Source: Alistipes montrealensis
Lineage (GTDB): Bacteria; Bacteroidota; Bacteroidia; Bacteroidales; Rikenellaceae
Assembly: GCF_018362775.1 (NCBI RefSeq)
Contig: NZ_JAGYXY010000001.1
Span: 201,126 to 265,125, forward strand
DNA length: 64,000 bases
Reading direction: 5' to 3'
Each line of letters begins with the position of its first letter. The first letter of the stretch is position 1. This document shows positions 27,109-36,384 of the stretch, piece after piece. The notes beneath the pieces were generated by a model. The model was not told where the DNA came from. It saw only the letters and a list, made by a program, of their open reading frames with translations, and did not search any database. The position numbers and the translations under genes are program-made.

Positions 27109-28560
27109 TCAGAGCGTTTTCAAAACTTCGGCAAGCAGGCTCCAGAACTTGGGAACCGTGGCTATTTCGAGCCGCTCGTCGGGCGAATGCACGCCGCGCA
27201 GCGTCGGGCCGAAGGAAACCATCTCCAGGTCGGGGTACTTTTCGAGGAACAGGCCGCACTCCAGTCCGGCATGGATAGCGCGGACCTTGGGTTCGGTGTC
27301 GAACAGTCGTTTATAAGCATCGACGGTAACTTCCAGCAGTTTCGAATCGGGGTTGGGCGTCCAGCCCGGATAGCCGTCCGAATGGGCCACGTCGGCGCCC
27401 GCCAGCGCAAAGACCGACTCGACCATCTGCATCACATAAGTCTTGGCGCTCTCGACCGACGACCGCTGCGACGAGGTGACGACGATGCGGTTGCCCTCCT
27501 CGAACTTCACCGAAGCCAGGTTCGTCGAAGTCTCGACCAGTCCCGGAACGGCAAATGACATGGCGATAACCCCGTTGGGGACGCCCACGAGCGAGTAGAC
27601 CAGCGCAAATTGGGTTTTGGCGTCGAGTACTTCGTCGACATGGGGCATCTCGTTGAGCGTAATCCGGAAGTTGGGTTCACGGAAGCGGAATTCGGCTTCG
27701 AGGTCAGCGGCAAAGAGGTTGTAACGCTTGACGAACTCGTCCTTGAACCGCGCGGGAACGCCGAAAATGGCATACGCTTCGCGGGGAATGGCATTGCGGA
27801 GATTGCCGCCGTTGAAATAACACAGTTTCAACTCGAACGACTGCATGCCGTCCCACAGCAGGCGCGCCACGGTCTTGTTCGAATTGACGCGGCCTTTGTC
27901 GATGTCGTCGCCCGAATGTCCGCCCTGCAGGTCCGACACGTCGACGCGGAAAAACGTGTAATTCTTCGGCGCGGGTTCCATCGTATAATGGAACGTCGCG
28001 AGGGTGTCGATACCGCCCGCACAGCCGATAAATATTTCGCCTTCGTCTTCCGAGTCGAGGTTGATGAGGTATTTGCCCGTGAGCATCCCCTCGCCCAGTT
28101 CGAAGGCGCCGGTCAGCCCGGTCTCTTCGTCGACGGTAAACAGCGCCTCGACAGGCCCGTGTTCCACCGACTCGTCGAGCAGCACGGCCAGCGCGGCGGC
28201 CATGCCGATACCGCAGTCGGCGCCCAGCGTCGTGCCTTCGGCTTTGACCCATTCGCCGTCGATACGCGTGCGGATGGCGTCGTGCTCGAAATCGAACTCC
28301 ACGTCGGAATTCTTCTCGCAGACCATGTCCATGTGCGACTGGAGAATCACCGCGGCGCGGTCTTCGAAGCCCGGCGTGGCGGGCTTGCGCATCACGACGT
28401 TGCCAATGGCATCCTTTTTATACTCGATATGGTGTGTTTTGGCGAAATCGACCAGGAAGTCGATAATTTTGCCCTCCTTTTTCGAAGGACGCGGCACACG
28501 CGTAATGGCATCGAACTGCTCCCAGACAAGACGCGGTTCCAAAGAGGTAATTTCTGACAT
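27109..28560 (-). CDS. pepD: Aminoacyl-histidine dipeptidase
   Basis: Zinc peptidase of family M20 (PepD), 483 residues, hydrolysing dipeptides such as carnosine-like Xaa-His. Metal and catalytic motifs are visible: LQSHMDMVCE, GTTLGADCGIGMAAALA, TVDEETGLTGA, NLDSEDEGEIFIGCAGG and GGHSGDDI. The start at 28560 (MSEITSLEPR) is chosen because the upstream frame crosses the promoter. It diverges from ispF with overlapping promoter elements. Cytoplasmic, probably monocistronic. Confidence 0.95.
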   Translation of the reverse strand: MSEITSLEPRLVWEQFDAITRVPRPSKKEGKIIDFLVDFAKTHHIEYKKDAIGNVVMRKPATPGFEDRAAVILQSHMDMVCEKNSDVEFDFEHDAIRTRIDGEWVKAEGTTLGADCGIGMAAALAVLLDESVEHGPVEALFTVDEETGLTGAFELGEGMLTGKYLINLDSEDEGEIFIGCAGGIDTLATFHYTMEPAPKNYTFFRVDVSDLQGGHSGDDIDKGRVNSNKTVARLLWDGMQSFELKLCYFNGGNLRNAIPREAYAIFGVPARFKDEFVKRYNLFAADLEAEFRFREPNFRITLNEMPHVDEVLDAKTQFALVYSLVGVPNGVIAMSFAVPGLVETSTNLASVKFEEGNRIVVTSSQRSSVESAKTYVMQMVESVFALAGADVAHSDGYPGWTPNPDSKLLEVTVDAYKRLFDTEPKVRAIHAGLECGLFLEKYPDLEMVSFGPTLRGVHSPDERLEIATVPKFWSLLAEVLKTL

Positions 28561-28577
28561 AATGCTGATTGTTTTCG

Positions 28578-28604
28578 CAAATATAAAAAATTTCGGTAAC
28601 TTTG
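28578..28604. promoter_or_regulatory. Divergent pepD / ispF promoters
   Basis: The minus strand shows TATATTTG (28585-28578) for pepD and the plus strand TAACTTTG (28597-28604) for ispF. The two -7 elements are only 11 bases apart, so polymerase binding at one should exclude the other. Confidence 0.6.
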
Positions 28605-28625
28605 GCAATATAAAATACAGAAACA

Positions 28626-29105
28626 ATGGATTTCAGGATAGGACACGGATACGACGTACACGCCCTGGCCGACGGCCTCAGGCTGGTTCTGGGAGGCGTG
28701 GAGATCGCCCATACGAAAGGGTGCGTCGCCCATTCGGACGGCGACGTGGTGATTCACGCCGTATGCGATGCCCTGCTGGGCGCCGCCGCGCTGGGCGACA
28801 TCGGGCTGCATTTCCCCGACACGTCGGCCGACTTCAAAGGCATCGATTCGAAAATACTTTTACGGAAAGTCGCGGCACTGCTGCACGAAAAGGGATACGA
28901 GATCGGAAATGTGGACTGCACGATCCAGATGCAGCGTCCCAAGTTGCGGCCGCATATCGACGCCATGCGCGCCGCGATGGCCGACGCAATGGGCGTAGGC
29001 GATGACCGGGTGTCGGTCAAAGCTACGACCACAGAGCATCTGGGCTTCGAGGGCCGCGAAGAGGGTGTTTCCACTTCGGCCGTGGCATTGATATACAAGA
29101 AGTGA
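28626..29105 (+). CDS. ispF: 2-C-methyl-D-erythritol 2,4-cyclodiphosphate synthase
   Basis: Fifth step of the MEP isoprenoid pathway; 159 residues, trimeric, zinc-dependent. The first ten residues MDFRIGHGYD give the metal-binding DxH (with VHAL), and SDGDVVIHAVCDALLGAAALGDIG and KATTTEHLGFEGREEGV are family signatures. Presence of IspF shows the organism uses the MEP rather than the mevalonate route. It ends in a strong bidirectional terminator shared with the DUF4251 gene. Confidence 0.97.
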   Translation: MDFRIGHGYDVHALADGLRLVLGGVEIAHTKGCVAHSDGDVVIHAVCDALLGAAALGDIGLHFPDTSADFKGIDSKILLRKVAALLHEKGYEIGNVDCTIQMQRPKLRPHIDAMRAAMADAMGVGDDRVSVKATTTEHLGFEGREEGVSTSAVALIYKK

Positions 29106-29152
29106 GCCATCGGCGGTTTTGCACGGGCGGAATCGGCCGGTTGCAACGAAAA

Positions 29153-29181
29153 AAGGCTGTCCTTGAGGACAGCCTTCTGTT
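29153..29181. terminator. Bidirectional terminator, ispF / DUF4251
   Basis: AAGGCTGTCC and GGACAGCCTT pair around TTGA, with an A run before and T runs after on either strand. Confidence 0.88.
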
Positions 29182-29183
29182 TT

Positions 29184-29921
29184 TCAATCCAGTCTCCGGA
29201 ATTTCGGATCGTTCACCCGCTTGTTCCACAGCCAGCCCACGTAACGCATCGTGACATCGGGCGTCAGGAGCGTCAGCACCGTTTCGCCCGTAGCGGTCGA
29301 GACGGCGAAATCGGCGTGGTAGAGCGCATCGCCGCCGGTGATATTGAAAGAGATAGACCACCCCCACTGCACGCGGGCAGCGCGGTAGTCGCGAACCGAC
29401 ATCGAATCGAAATTCAGCATTTCGACATACTGGGTAACTCCCCGTTCGGTGGGCAGGTGCACCTCGACATGGTCGACGAAAACCCCGAAAAAGAAGTAGT
29501 CCGCATAGATCGAGCGAATCATTCCGCCGGGTTGCTGCTGCATCGAATTGGGGAAGAACATGTAATCGCGCGACTGCACCAGCGAGTCGATCTTCGCGGC
29601 GTAGACCCTGGCCTTATAAGCCCGCCGCTCGGCACGGTCCATGCCCGCCGGCTCCTCATAGACGGTCGTGCGCTCCACGACCTGCACCGGAGGCTGCTGT
29701 ACGGGAACGATCGTCGTCTGGGGTACGCTGTCCACAGCAGAGGTTTCGAGCGAATACTGCGGGGTTTGCGCCACGGCCGTGCAGGCCACGAGAAGCCCCG
29801 CAGCCGCAACGGACAGCCTGCGGACAAAAATCCCCGCCGAAGCGGGGGTTTTCGTGTCGATACGGTCGGCGGACGCGGCATGCCGCGAACCGCCGCCGGA
29901 AGAAGCGGAAGTCCGGCTCAT
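29184..29921 (-). CDS. DUF4251 exported protein, first copy
   Basis: A 245-residue protein with a DUF4251 domain at about residues 100-240 (AKIDSLVQSRDYMFFPNS, then beta-rich FFFGVFVDHVEVHLP). A signal-like hydrophobic stretch (RRLSVAAAGLLVACTAVAQ) starts only near residue 34, after a Ser/Ala/Gly-rich leader, so the N terminus is doubtful. A terminator-like hairpin at 29826-29850 lies within that leader, which suggests it may not be coding. No alternative ATG, GTG or TTG was found just before the hydrophobic stretch. It follows its paralogue by 10 bases. Function unknown. Confidence 0.72.
   Translation of the reverse strand: MSRTSASSGGGSRHAASADRIDTKTPASAGIFVRRLSVAAAGLLVACTAVAQTPQYSLETSAVDSVPQTTIVPVQQPPVQVVERTTVYEEPAGMDRAERRAYKARVYAAKIDSLVQSRDYMFFPNSMQQQPGGMIRSIYADYFFFGVFVDHVEVHLPTERGVTQYVEMLNFDSMSVRDYRAARVQWGWSISFNITGGDALYHADFAVSTATGETVLTLLTPDVTMRYVGWLWNKRVNDPKFRRLD
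29826..29850 (-). terminator. Terminator-like hairpin inside the DUF4251 N-terminal region
   Basis: CCCCGC and GCGGGG pair around TTCG and are followed by TTTTT on the minus strand. It is about 80 bases past the stop of the upstream DUF4251 gene, yet inside the predicted first codons of the next one. Confidence 0.5.
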
Positions 29922-29931
29922 ACGCTGCGAA

Positions 29932-30474
29932 CTAATAGAGTTGCGAAATCGATCCCGAATACTGTACGGGATTGTACCACGGGTTGGTGATCGTCAGCGT
30001 CGCACCGCCTGTGCGGGAGAAGATCTCGAAGGTGAAGGTGTAGGTCGACGCCGAGAACAGCGAAGTCGAGAAGGTCACCATCCAGCCCTCGTGTGTCTGC
30101 TCGGTGATATAGCCCTGCACATCGGGAACCGTGTAGTTGATGATCGTCACATAGTAAGGCGGCACGTAACCCTTGATGTAGGGCAGCGTAATGTCCACCG
30201 TGCCGTCCCAGACGCCGACGTTGAACGCGGGGTTCATGATCTGGCGCATAGGACCTGCGGGCTGGCGCTGGAAAGATGTCGGGTTGAACTGGAAGTTACG
30301 CGACAAAACGAGCGAGTCCATGAACTTCTCGTAATTGGCGATACGCTCCGCACGACGTTTCTCGCGCACCTCGCGGCGTTCTTCTTTGGGCGACAGCACT
30401 TTTTTCTGTCCGATCACGGTAACGGCCGCTGCGCAGAGCAACAGGCCCACAACGATAATGACTGTTTTTTTCAT
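29932..30474 (-). CDS. DUF4251 exported protein, second copy
   Basis: A 180-residue DUF4251 protein with signal peptide MKKTVIIVVGLLLCAAAVTVIG, then a charged KEERREVREKRRAERI helix and the domain proper (FMDSLVLSRNFQFNP, DGTVDITLPYIKGYVPPYY, ending SGSISQLY). DUF4251 is a Bacteroidetes family of secreted beta-rich proteins of unknown role. It is upstream of, and paralogous to, the gene ending at 29184. Confidence 0.82.
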   Translation of the reverse strand: MKKTVIIVVGLLLCAAAVTVIGQKKVLSPKEERREVREKRRAERIANYEKFMDSLVLSRNFQFNPTSFQRQPAGPMRQIMNPAFNVGVWDGTVDITLPYIKGYVPPYYVTIINYTVPDVQGYITEQTHEGWMVTFSTSLFSASTYTFTFEIFSRTGGATLTITNPWYNPVQYSGSISQLY

Positions 30475-30524
30475 AGCACATAAGGTTTGTTACGGCTATG
30501 ACAGCAAAATCGATGCCGAACTCG

Positions 30525-33341
30525 TTAAAGTCCAATTTTTTTCAGGAATTGCCCCGTGTAGCTCTGTTCGCACTGTGCGACCTCGTGCGGCGTACCCTCG
30601 GCGACGATCTTTCCTCCGGCAGCCCCGCCCTCGGGACCTATATCTATAATATGGTCGGCGACCTTGACGACATCGAGGTTGTGCTCGATGACGATAACCG
30701 TATTGCCGCGGTCGACAAGTTTATTCAGCACGTCGAGCAGCAAACGAATATCCTCGAAATGAAGCCCCGTCGTGGGTTCGTCCAGAATATACAGCGTACG
30801 GCCCGTATCGCGCTTCGAAAGTTCCGAGGAGAGTTTGATGCGCTGGCTCTCGCCGCCCGACAGCGTCGTGCAGGGCTGGCCGAGCGTCAGGTAGCCCAGT
30901 CCCACCTCCTGAATCGCTTTGAGTTTCTGGTATATATTAGGTATGTTCTCGAAAAACTCCACGGCCATGTTGACCGTCATGTTCAGCACGTCGTCGATAT
31001 TCTTGCCCTTGTACTTCACTTCGAGCGTCTCGCGGTTGTAGCGATGGCCGCCGCATGCCTTGCAGCGCACGTAGACATCGGGCAGGAAGTTCATTTCGAT
31101 AGTCTGCACGCCCGCCCCGCGGCACTCCTCGCAGCGGCCGCCTTTGACGTTGAACGAAAAACGCCCGGCCTTGAAGCCGCGAATCTGGGCGTCGGGGGTC
31201 ATTTCGAACAGCTTGCGGATGTCGGAAAAGACATTCGAGTAGGTTGCGGGATTGGAACGCGGCGTACGCCCGATAGGCGACTGGTCGACGACGACCAGTT
31301 TGTCGATGTGTTCGATCCCTTCGACCTTGTCGTACTCCAGCGGCTGGTCGAAGGAGCGGTAAAGTTCCTTTGCAAGAATCGGCCGCAGCGTTTCGTTGAC
31401 GAGCGTCGATTTGCCCGAACCGCTGACGCCCGTGATGCAGATGAATTTGCCCAGCGGGAACTCCGCAGTGACATTCTTGAGGTTGTTGCCCCGCGCGCCG
31501 CGGATCACGATACGCTCGCCCGTACCTTTGCGCAGCGTTTCGGGAATCCCGATCCGGCGGCGTCCCGTGAGGTAGTCGGCCGTGATGCTGTCCGATCGGA
31601 GGATGTCCTCGAACGTCCCGGCAGCCACGATGTTACCACCCTTGCGCCCCGCACGGGGACCCACGTCGACGATGAAGTCGGCGGCACGCATCATATCCTC
31701 GTCGTGCTCGACAACGATCACCGAGTTGCCCGCGTCGCGCAACTCTTCGAGGCTGCGGATCAGGCGCTGGTTATCGCGCTGATGAAGCCCGATCGAAGGC
31801 TCGTCGAGGATATAGAGTACGTTTACGAGTTTCGAACCGATCTGCGTGGCAAGACGGATACGCTGGCTCTCGCCGCCCGACAGCGAACGCGACGAGCGCG
31901 ACAGCGACAGGTAGCCCAGCCCCACGTCCATCAGAAAACGCAGGCGTTCGCTAATTTCCTTGACGATCTCCTGAGCGATCTTCCGCTCCTTCTCCGACAA
32001 CTGCGGTTCGATGGTGGGAACCCACTCCGAAAATTCGGAAATGGACAGCGCCGACACTTCGGCGATGTTCTTGCCGGCGACCCGGAACTGGAGCGACTCT
32101 TTCCTGAGGCGCGAACCGCCGCAGACCGAACATTTGCGGTAGACGAGGAACTGGTCGCGCCACTTCTGTCCGTGCTTCGAATCGTCGTCCTCGGTGCGGC
32201 CGATGTATTCGGCCACGCCCTCCCACGAAAGAAACTGGCGTCCGCCCGAAGAACTGAACTCCTGCAGGTCGACCGTCAGCGGCTCCGAATCGCCGTACAG
32301 CACGGCGTTGAGCCCCTCTTCCGAAAAGGTCTCGACAGGGTCGTCGAGCGTGAAATCGTAACGGCGGCCCAGCATTTCGAGGATGGCGAAGAGCATGTTG
32401 TTGCGGTATTTCCCCAGCGGCTCGACGGCCCCTTCGCGCAGTGAAAGCCGGGCGTCGGGGATGATCTTCCCGATGTCGAAGACAGCCTCTTCGCCCAGTC
32501 CGTTGCAATGGGGACAGGCGCCTTTGGGCGAATTGAACGAGAAGGTGTGCGGCGCAGGATCCTCGAAAGCCACACCCGTCGAGGGACACATCAGGTGGCG
32601 CGAATAGAAACGCTGCTGCTCGGTCCCGTAGTCGTAGACGGCCATCGTGCCCTTGCCCTGGCGCATCGACTCCTTGAGCGAAGTCATCAGCCGGTCACGG
32701 GCCTCTTCGTTCGCCACGAGACGGTCCACCACCAGGTCGATCGTATGGATTTTATAACGGTCGAGCCGCATTCCGGACGATATTTCGCGGATTTCGCCGT
32801 CGATACGCGCATAAATATACCCCTTCTTGGCCAGCGATTCGAACAGTTCGCGGTAGTGGCCCTTGCGACCCTTGACAATGGGGGCCATCAAGGCGATTTT
32901 TCGCCCTGCAAAACCCGTAAGGATCAGTTCGGCGATCTGGTCGTCGGTATAATGGACCATCTCCTCGCCCGTGACGGGCGAATAGGCCCGCGACGCCCGC
33001 GCGTAAAGCAGGCGCAGGAAGTCGTTGATCTCGGTCACGGTTCCGACCGTCGAGCGGGGATTCTTGTTGGTCGTTTTCTGCTCGATAGCCACCACGGGAC
33101 TGAGTCCCGTGATCTTATCCACATCGGGACGCTCCATCGCCCCCACGAACTGACGGGCGTAGGTCGACAACGTCTCCATGTAGCGCCGCTGTCCTTCGGC
33201 GTAGATCGTGTCGAAGGCCAGCGACGATTTGCCCGACCCCGAGAGGCCGGTGACGACTACCAGTTTGCGGCGCGGAATTTCGAGGTCCACGTTCTTGAGG
33301 TTGTGAACCCGGGCGCCCAGTATTTTGATCGTATCTTCCAT
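30525..33341 (-). CDS. uvrA: Excinuclease ABC subunit A
   Basis: DNA damage recognition ATPase of nucleotide excision repair, 938 residues. The two ABC modules are seen as Walker [10 protein letters not shown] (about residue 31) and GVSGSGKST (about 640), with ABC signatures [13 protein letters not shown] and [13 protein letters not shown]. Zinc-finger cysteines occur in CSVCGGSRL and [32 protein letters not shown] fixes the start at 33341; the longer open frame runs into the upstream repeat. It is single in its transcript. Confidence 0.97.
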   Translation of the reverse strand: MEDTIKILGARVHNLKNVDLEIPRRKLVVVTGLSGSGKSSLAFDTIYAEGQRRYMETLSTYARQFVGAMERPDVDKITGLSPVVAIEQKTTNKNPRSTVGTVTEINDFLRLLYARASRAYSPVTGEEMVHYTDDQIAELILTGFAGRKIALMAPIVKGRKGHYRELFESLAKKGYIYARIDGEIREISSGMRLDRYKIHTIDLVVDRLVANEEARDRLMTSLKESMRQGKGTMAVYDYGTEQQRFYSRHLMCPSTGVAFEDPAPHTFSFNSPKGACPHCNGLGEEAVFDIGKIIPDARLSLREGAVEPLGKYRNNMLFAILEMLGRRYDFTLDDPVETFSEEGLNAVLYGDSEPLTVDLQEFSSSGGRQFLSWEGVAEYIGRTEDDDSKHGQKWRDQFLVYRKCSVCGGSRLRKESLQFRVAGKNIAEVSALSISEFSEWVPTIEPQLSEKERKIAQEIVKEISERLRFLMDVGLGYLSLSRSSRSLSGGESQRIRLATQIGSKLVNVLYILDEPSIGLHQRDNQRLIRSLEELRDAGNSVIVVEHDEDMMRAADFIVDVGPRAGRKGGNIVAAGTFEDILRSDSITADYLTGRRRIGIPETLRKGTGERIVIRGARGNNLKNVTAEFPLGKFICITGVSGSGKSTLVNETLRPILAKELYRSFDQPLEYDKVEGIEHIDKLVVVDQSPIGRTPRSNPATYSNVFSDIRKLFEMTPDAQIRGFKAGRFSFNVKGGRCEECRGAGVQTIEMNFLPDVYVRCKACGGHRYNRETLEVKYKGKNIDDVLNMTVNMAVEFFENIPNIYQKLKAIQEVGLGYLTLGQPCTTLSGGESQRIKLSSELSKRDTGRTLYILDEPTTGLHFEDIRLLLDVLNKLVDRGNTVIVIEHNLDVVKVADHIIDIGPEGGAAGGKIVAEGTPHEVAQCEQSYTGQFLKKIGL

Positions 33342-33410
33342 TTTCGTGAGAAAAACGCACCGGAAGCCCCTTTTATTGGATGCGGGAACTTTTCCGGAGC
33401 GAAAAGTGCG

Positions 33411-33418
33411 TAAAGATA
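33411..33418 (-). promoter_or_regulatory. uvrA promoter -7 element
   Basis: TATCTTTA on the minus strand with TTG 20 bases upstream; leader of about 65 bases. No LexA-type palindrome was recognised. Confidence 0.5.
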
Positions 33419-33490
33419 CGACTTTCGCGTCTGAAAAACAAGTCGCAAGAACGTGATTATATACTTTTATGCACCAACAACCGAGAGCAC

Positions 33491-33586
33491 CGATTTTGCC
33501 GCTTTGCGGCACTAAGCCCCACCCTGAGGGAGGGGTTTGGGGCGGGGTCAGACTTGTATACGACGCCAAAAGCGGCGAAAACGACG
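33491..33586. repeat. Dispersed intergenic repeat, copy B
   Basis: About 95 bases bounded by imperfect inverted ends (TTTTGCCGCTTTGCGGC on the left; GCCAAAAGCGGCGAAAA on the right). The middle has a CCCACCC/GGGAGGG hairpin and the conserved ACTTGTATACGACGCC segment shared with copy A. It lies between uvrA and the amidase gene. Confidence 0.72.
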
Positions 33587-33629
33587 GTCGGATATGGGCT
33601 GTCGTACAACAAACACCTAATTCCCGAAA

Positions 33630-34394
33630 TCAGATTTGAATCCAGAAATCATCCGCATCCCTCCAGGCGGGGAATTTCTCACGGAATGCCTCCAGCGCCC
33701 CGTCGTCGAGCGCGCCGGTCAGGATTTGCTCCCCGTCGCCTGCTTCGGCCAGCGTGCGGCCCTTGAAGTCGACGAGGGCCGAATCCCCGGCATAATGCGC
33801 CGAAGGATCGTCCCCCACCCGGTTCACGCCCGCAACATAGCATTGGTTTTCGATGGCCCGGGCGCGCAGCAGGGTCCGCCACACCTCCCGGCGCGGCGCG
33901 GGCCACGAAGCGCAGCACAAAATGGCATCGTAATCGCACCGGCAACGGCTCCAGACCGGGAAACGCAGGTCGTAGCAGACCAGCAGCAGGAATCGGAAAC
34001 CCTTGTATTCGACCACCGTACGGCAGTTGCCGGGCGTATAATTCCGGGCTTCGCCGCCGGGTGCGAACAGGTGGCGTTTGTCGTACCACGCACATTCGCC
34101 CGAAGGCTTCACGAAATACATCCTGTTGTAGAAACACCCGTCTTCAACGACGGCGACACTGCCCGCAACTGCCTTATTATACTGCACGGCCCAGCGGCGC
34201 AGGGCCTCGGCGACGGGGCCGCCCGGGCCTTCGGCCACGCCGGCAGGATCGAGCGTGAAGCCCGTGGCAAACAGCTCGGGCAGCAACACGACATCCGCTT
34301 CGGCGGCGGCAACCTGCGGTTCCAGCCGCGCAAGGTTCCGCGCAGGCTGTTCCCACTCGACGCCGCACTGGCAAAGGGCGATGCGGAGTGTCAT
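33630..34394 (-). CDS. Nitrilase-superfamily amidohydrolase (omega-amidase-like)
   Basis: Carbon-nitrogen hydrolase of 254 residues. The Glu-Lys-Cys triad is complete: Glu40 in LLPELF, Lys106 in WYDKRHLF and Cys140 in LVCYDLRFP. The length and these contexts resemble the YafV/Nit2 branch, which hydrolyses 2-oxoglutaramate or 2-oxosuccinamate, a repair step after transamination of glutamine or methionine-related keto acids. Substrate is therefore a family-level inference. It begins 5 bases after the stop of the CocE-type hydrolase and probably shares its transcript. Confidence 0.88.
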   Translation of the reverse strand: MTLRIALCQCGVEWEQPARNLARLEPQVAAAEADVVLLPELFATGFTLDPAGVAEGPGGPVAEALRRWAVQYNKAVAGSVAVVEDGCFYNRMYFVKPSGECAWYDKRHLFAPGGEARNYTPGNCRTVVEYKGFRFLLLVCYDLRFPVWSRCRCDYDAILCCASWPAPRREVWRTLLRARAIENQCYVAGVNRVGDDPSAHYAGDSALVDFKGRTLAEAGDGEQILTGALDDGALEAFREKFPAWRDADDFWIQI

Positions 34395-34399
34395 CGGAA

Positions 34400-36214
34400 T
34401 CAGAGTTTATAGACGGTAACCGACGAAGCGCGGTCGCGCTGGTGGAAGAGCGTCACCCGGCAGGGTACGAAGTCCGACGCGGCACAGCTCCACAGGTCGA
34501 CGAACTGCTGGGGATTGCGCTCCGTGAGCGGGAACCACGAACTCTGCACCTGCACCATGATGCGGTGTCCGGCGCGGAAAGTGTGGGCGATGTCGGTCGT
34601 ACGCAGCGGCACGGTCTCGGGCTTGCCCGGCACGAAGGCTTTCGGCCGTGCGAAACCGTCGCGGTAACGGCCGCGCGCCACGTCGCCGCGGACGAGCATC
34701 TGCATGCCCGCCTTTTCGCCCTCTTCGGGGAAAACATCGATCAGTTTCACGATAAAATCGGCGTCGGTGGTCGAAAGCGCCACTTCCAGCGCCGCCTCGA
34801 CCGGACCGGCGAGGGTCATATCCTCCCTAAGCGGCTCGGTCACGAACGTCAGCACGTCGTTGCGCCCTTCGAGGAACCGCTGGTCGGCAATCATATACTC
34901 CTTGGGCCGCCGCGTACCGGGAGTCGCGATGTACGGCACGGGATCGGAAGGATCGGAGGTATAACTCGTCGACGAAGCTTTGGCCGTCGGTTTTTGCGTG
35001 GCTATACGGCCCCCTTCGGTCAGATAGAGAGTCAGTTTATCGGCCTGCGGAGGCGTCCACCGCTCGAACGTGCGCCAGCGGTTGTCGCCCGAGGAGAAAA
35101 CCGCCACGGGCGGCAGGCGGTCGACCGTATCGCGCGCCCAGAGGTAACAGTCGAAGAAGGGAGCTTCGAAATGCTCCATGTAGTAAGCCCCGGAGGCCTC
35201 CTCGCCGAAGTTGAAATCGCCCAGCGAACGGCCGTCGCCGCGCCATGCCCCGTGCGCCCACGGCCCTACGACCAGGTGAAGCGGGGTCCGGGCGCTCTGC
35301 CGCAGCACGGCTTTATAAAGGCTCCAGGCCCCATAGCAATCCTCGGCGTCGTACGTACCGCCCACGACGAGCATCGCAGGACGGATGTTGTAGCAGGCCC
35401 GGCGGGTATCGCGTGCCCGCCACCACTCGTCGTAGTCGGGATGCCGGGCGATCTCGTCCCAGAAAGCGTTGGGAGCCAACAGCTTCGTCAGGTCGGCCAG
35501 CGTCGGATACTGTTCGAGAAAGAACGTACGGTCGTCGGGGGCAGTCGTCAGCGGGCGTTTCGGCATCTGGTCCGTCGGCGTATGTCCCGGAGGGGTGTTC
35601 ATCGAATTGAGGAAACGCACGGCATCGCTCAGCATCAGCACGCCGTTGTGGTGTACGTCGTCGCCCATATACCAGTCGGTGACAGGAGCCTGCGGCGATA
35701 CGGCCTTCACGGCAGGATGGCCGCTCAGTCCGCCCATCAGGGCGTAAAAACCCGGATAGGAGGCCCCGGCGAAACCCACGCGGCCATTGTTGCCGGGGAT
35801 ATGCTTCACCAGCCAGTCCACCGTGTCGAAGCTGTCCGTCGTCTCATCGACATCGCCGAAACCCGCAGGGCGGATGTGCATGAACTCGCCTTCGCTCATG
35901 TAGCGTCCCCGGACATCCTGCTGGACGATGATATAACCGCGGTCGACATAGCTGCGCATGTAACCCGTCTCGAACCCGCCGGGGAACCGGCCTTCGCCGT
36001 AAGGTCCTGTACCGTAAGGGGTACGAAAAATAATCATCGGGGCCTTGCCGGGAGCCTTGGGCGTGAAGACGGTGGTGTGCAGGTGCACGCTGTCGCGCAT
36101 GGCGATGCGGTATTCGGCCTTGTCGTAAAGCGTACTGACGGGCTGGGCGCACACCGCGGCCGCAGCCAGCAATCCAACCCAGAGCAGGGCCAGGAATCGG
36201 CGGAAGTTCATCAT
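34400..36214 (-). CDS. CocE/NonD (S15-like) exported hydrolase
   Basis: A 604-residue serine hydrolase of the X-Pro dipeptidyl-peptidase S15 / alpha-amino acid ester hydrolase group, with a signal peptide ending near VCAQ. The nucleophile is Ser152 in GFAGASYPGF, the acid is the Asp in GTYDAEDCYG, and the base is the His in GPWAHGAW; a C-terminal jelly-roll X-Pro domain follows. The oxyanion-side QQDVRGRYMSEGEF segment is typical. It probably cleaves amino-acid esters or proline-containing dipeptides in the periplasm. Two adjacent ATGs at 36214 and 36211 are equivalent. Confidence 0.9.
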   Translation of the reverse strand: MMNFRRFLALLWVGLLAAAAVCAQPVSTLYDKAEYRIAMRDSVHLHTTVFTPKAPGKAPMIIFRTPYGTGPYGEGRFPGGFETGYMRSYVDRGYIIVQQDVRGRYMSEGEFMHIRPAGFGDVDETTDSFDTVDWLVKHIPGNNGRVGFAGASYPGFYALMGGLSGHPAVKAVSPQAPVTDWYMGDDVHHNGVLMLSDAVRFLNSMNTPPGHTPTDQMPKRPLTTAPDDRTFFLEQYPTLADLTKLLAPNAFWDEIARHPDYDEWWRARDTRRACYNIRPAMLVVGGTYDAEDCYGAWSLYKAVLRQSARTPLHLVVGPWAHGAWRGDGRSLGDFNFGEEASGAYYMEHFEAPFFDCYLWARDTVDRLPPVAVFSSGDNRWRTFERWTPPQADKLTLYLTEGGRIATQKPTAKASSTSYTSDPSDPVPYIATPGTRRPKEYMIADQRFLEGRNDVLTFVTEPLREDMTLAGPVEAALEVALSTTDADFIVKLIDVFPEEGEKAGMQMLVRGDVARGRYRDGFARPKAFVPGKPETVPLRTTDIAHTFRAGHRIMVQVQSSWFPLTERNPQQFVDLWSCAASDFVPCRVTLFHQRDRASSVTVYKL

Positions 36215-36236
36215 TTCGAGCGAATTTTACGTTTTG

Positions 36237-36267
36237 TAAAGATAACGTTTTTCGGCCAATCCGCAAA
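36237..36267 (-). promoter_or_regulatory. Promoter of the hydrolase/amidase operon
   Basis: Minus strand TTTG (36267-36264), exactly 19 bases, then TATCTTTA (36244-36237). Confidence 0.65.
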
Positions 36268-36325
36268 ACTTTCGTTCTGCAACCGGCCAAATGGACCACA
36301 TCCTCCGCCGAAGCGGCCTGCGAAG

Positions 36326-36357
36326 TTTGGATTCGGAGGAAAATAAACGTACTTTTG
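36326..36357 (+). promoter_or_regulatory. Promoter of the cvfB-like/methyltransferase operon
   Basis: TTTG (36326-36329), 20 bases, TACTTTTG (36350-36357); close to consensus. Start of transcription falls about 20 bases before the ATG at 36385. Confidence 0.7.
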
Positions 36358-36384
36358 CACCGTATTAATTCATCCAGGACGACA

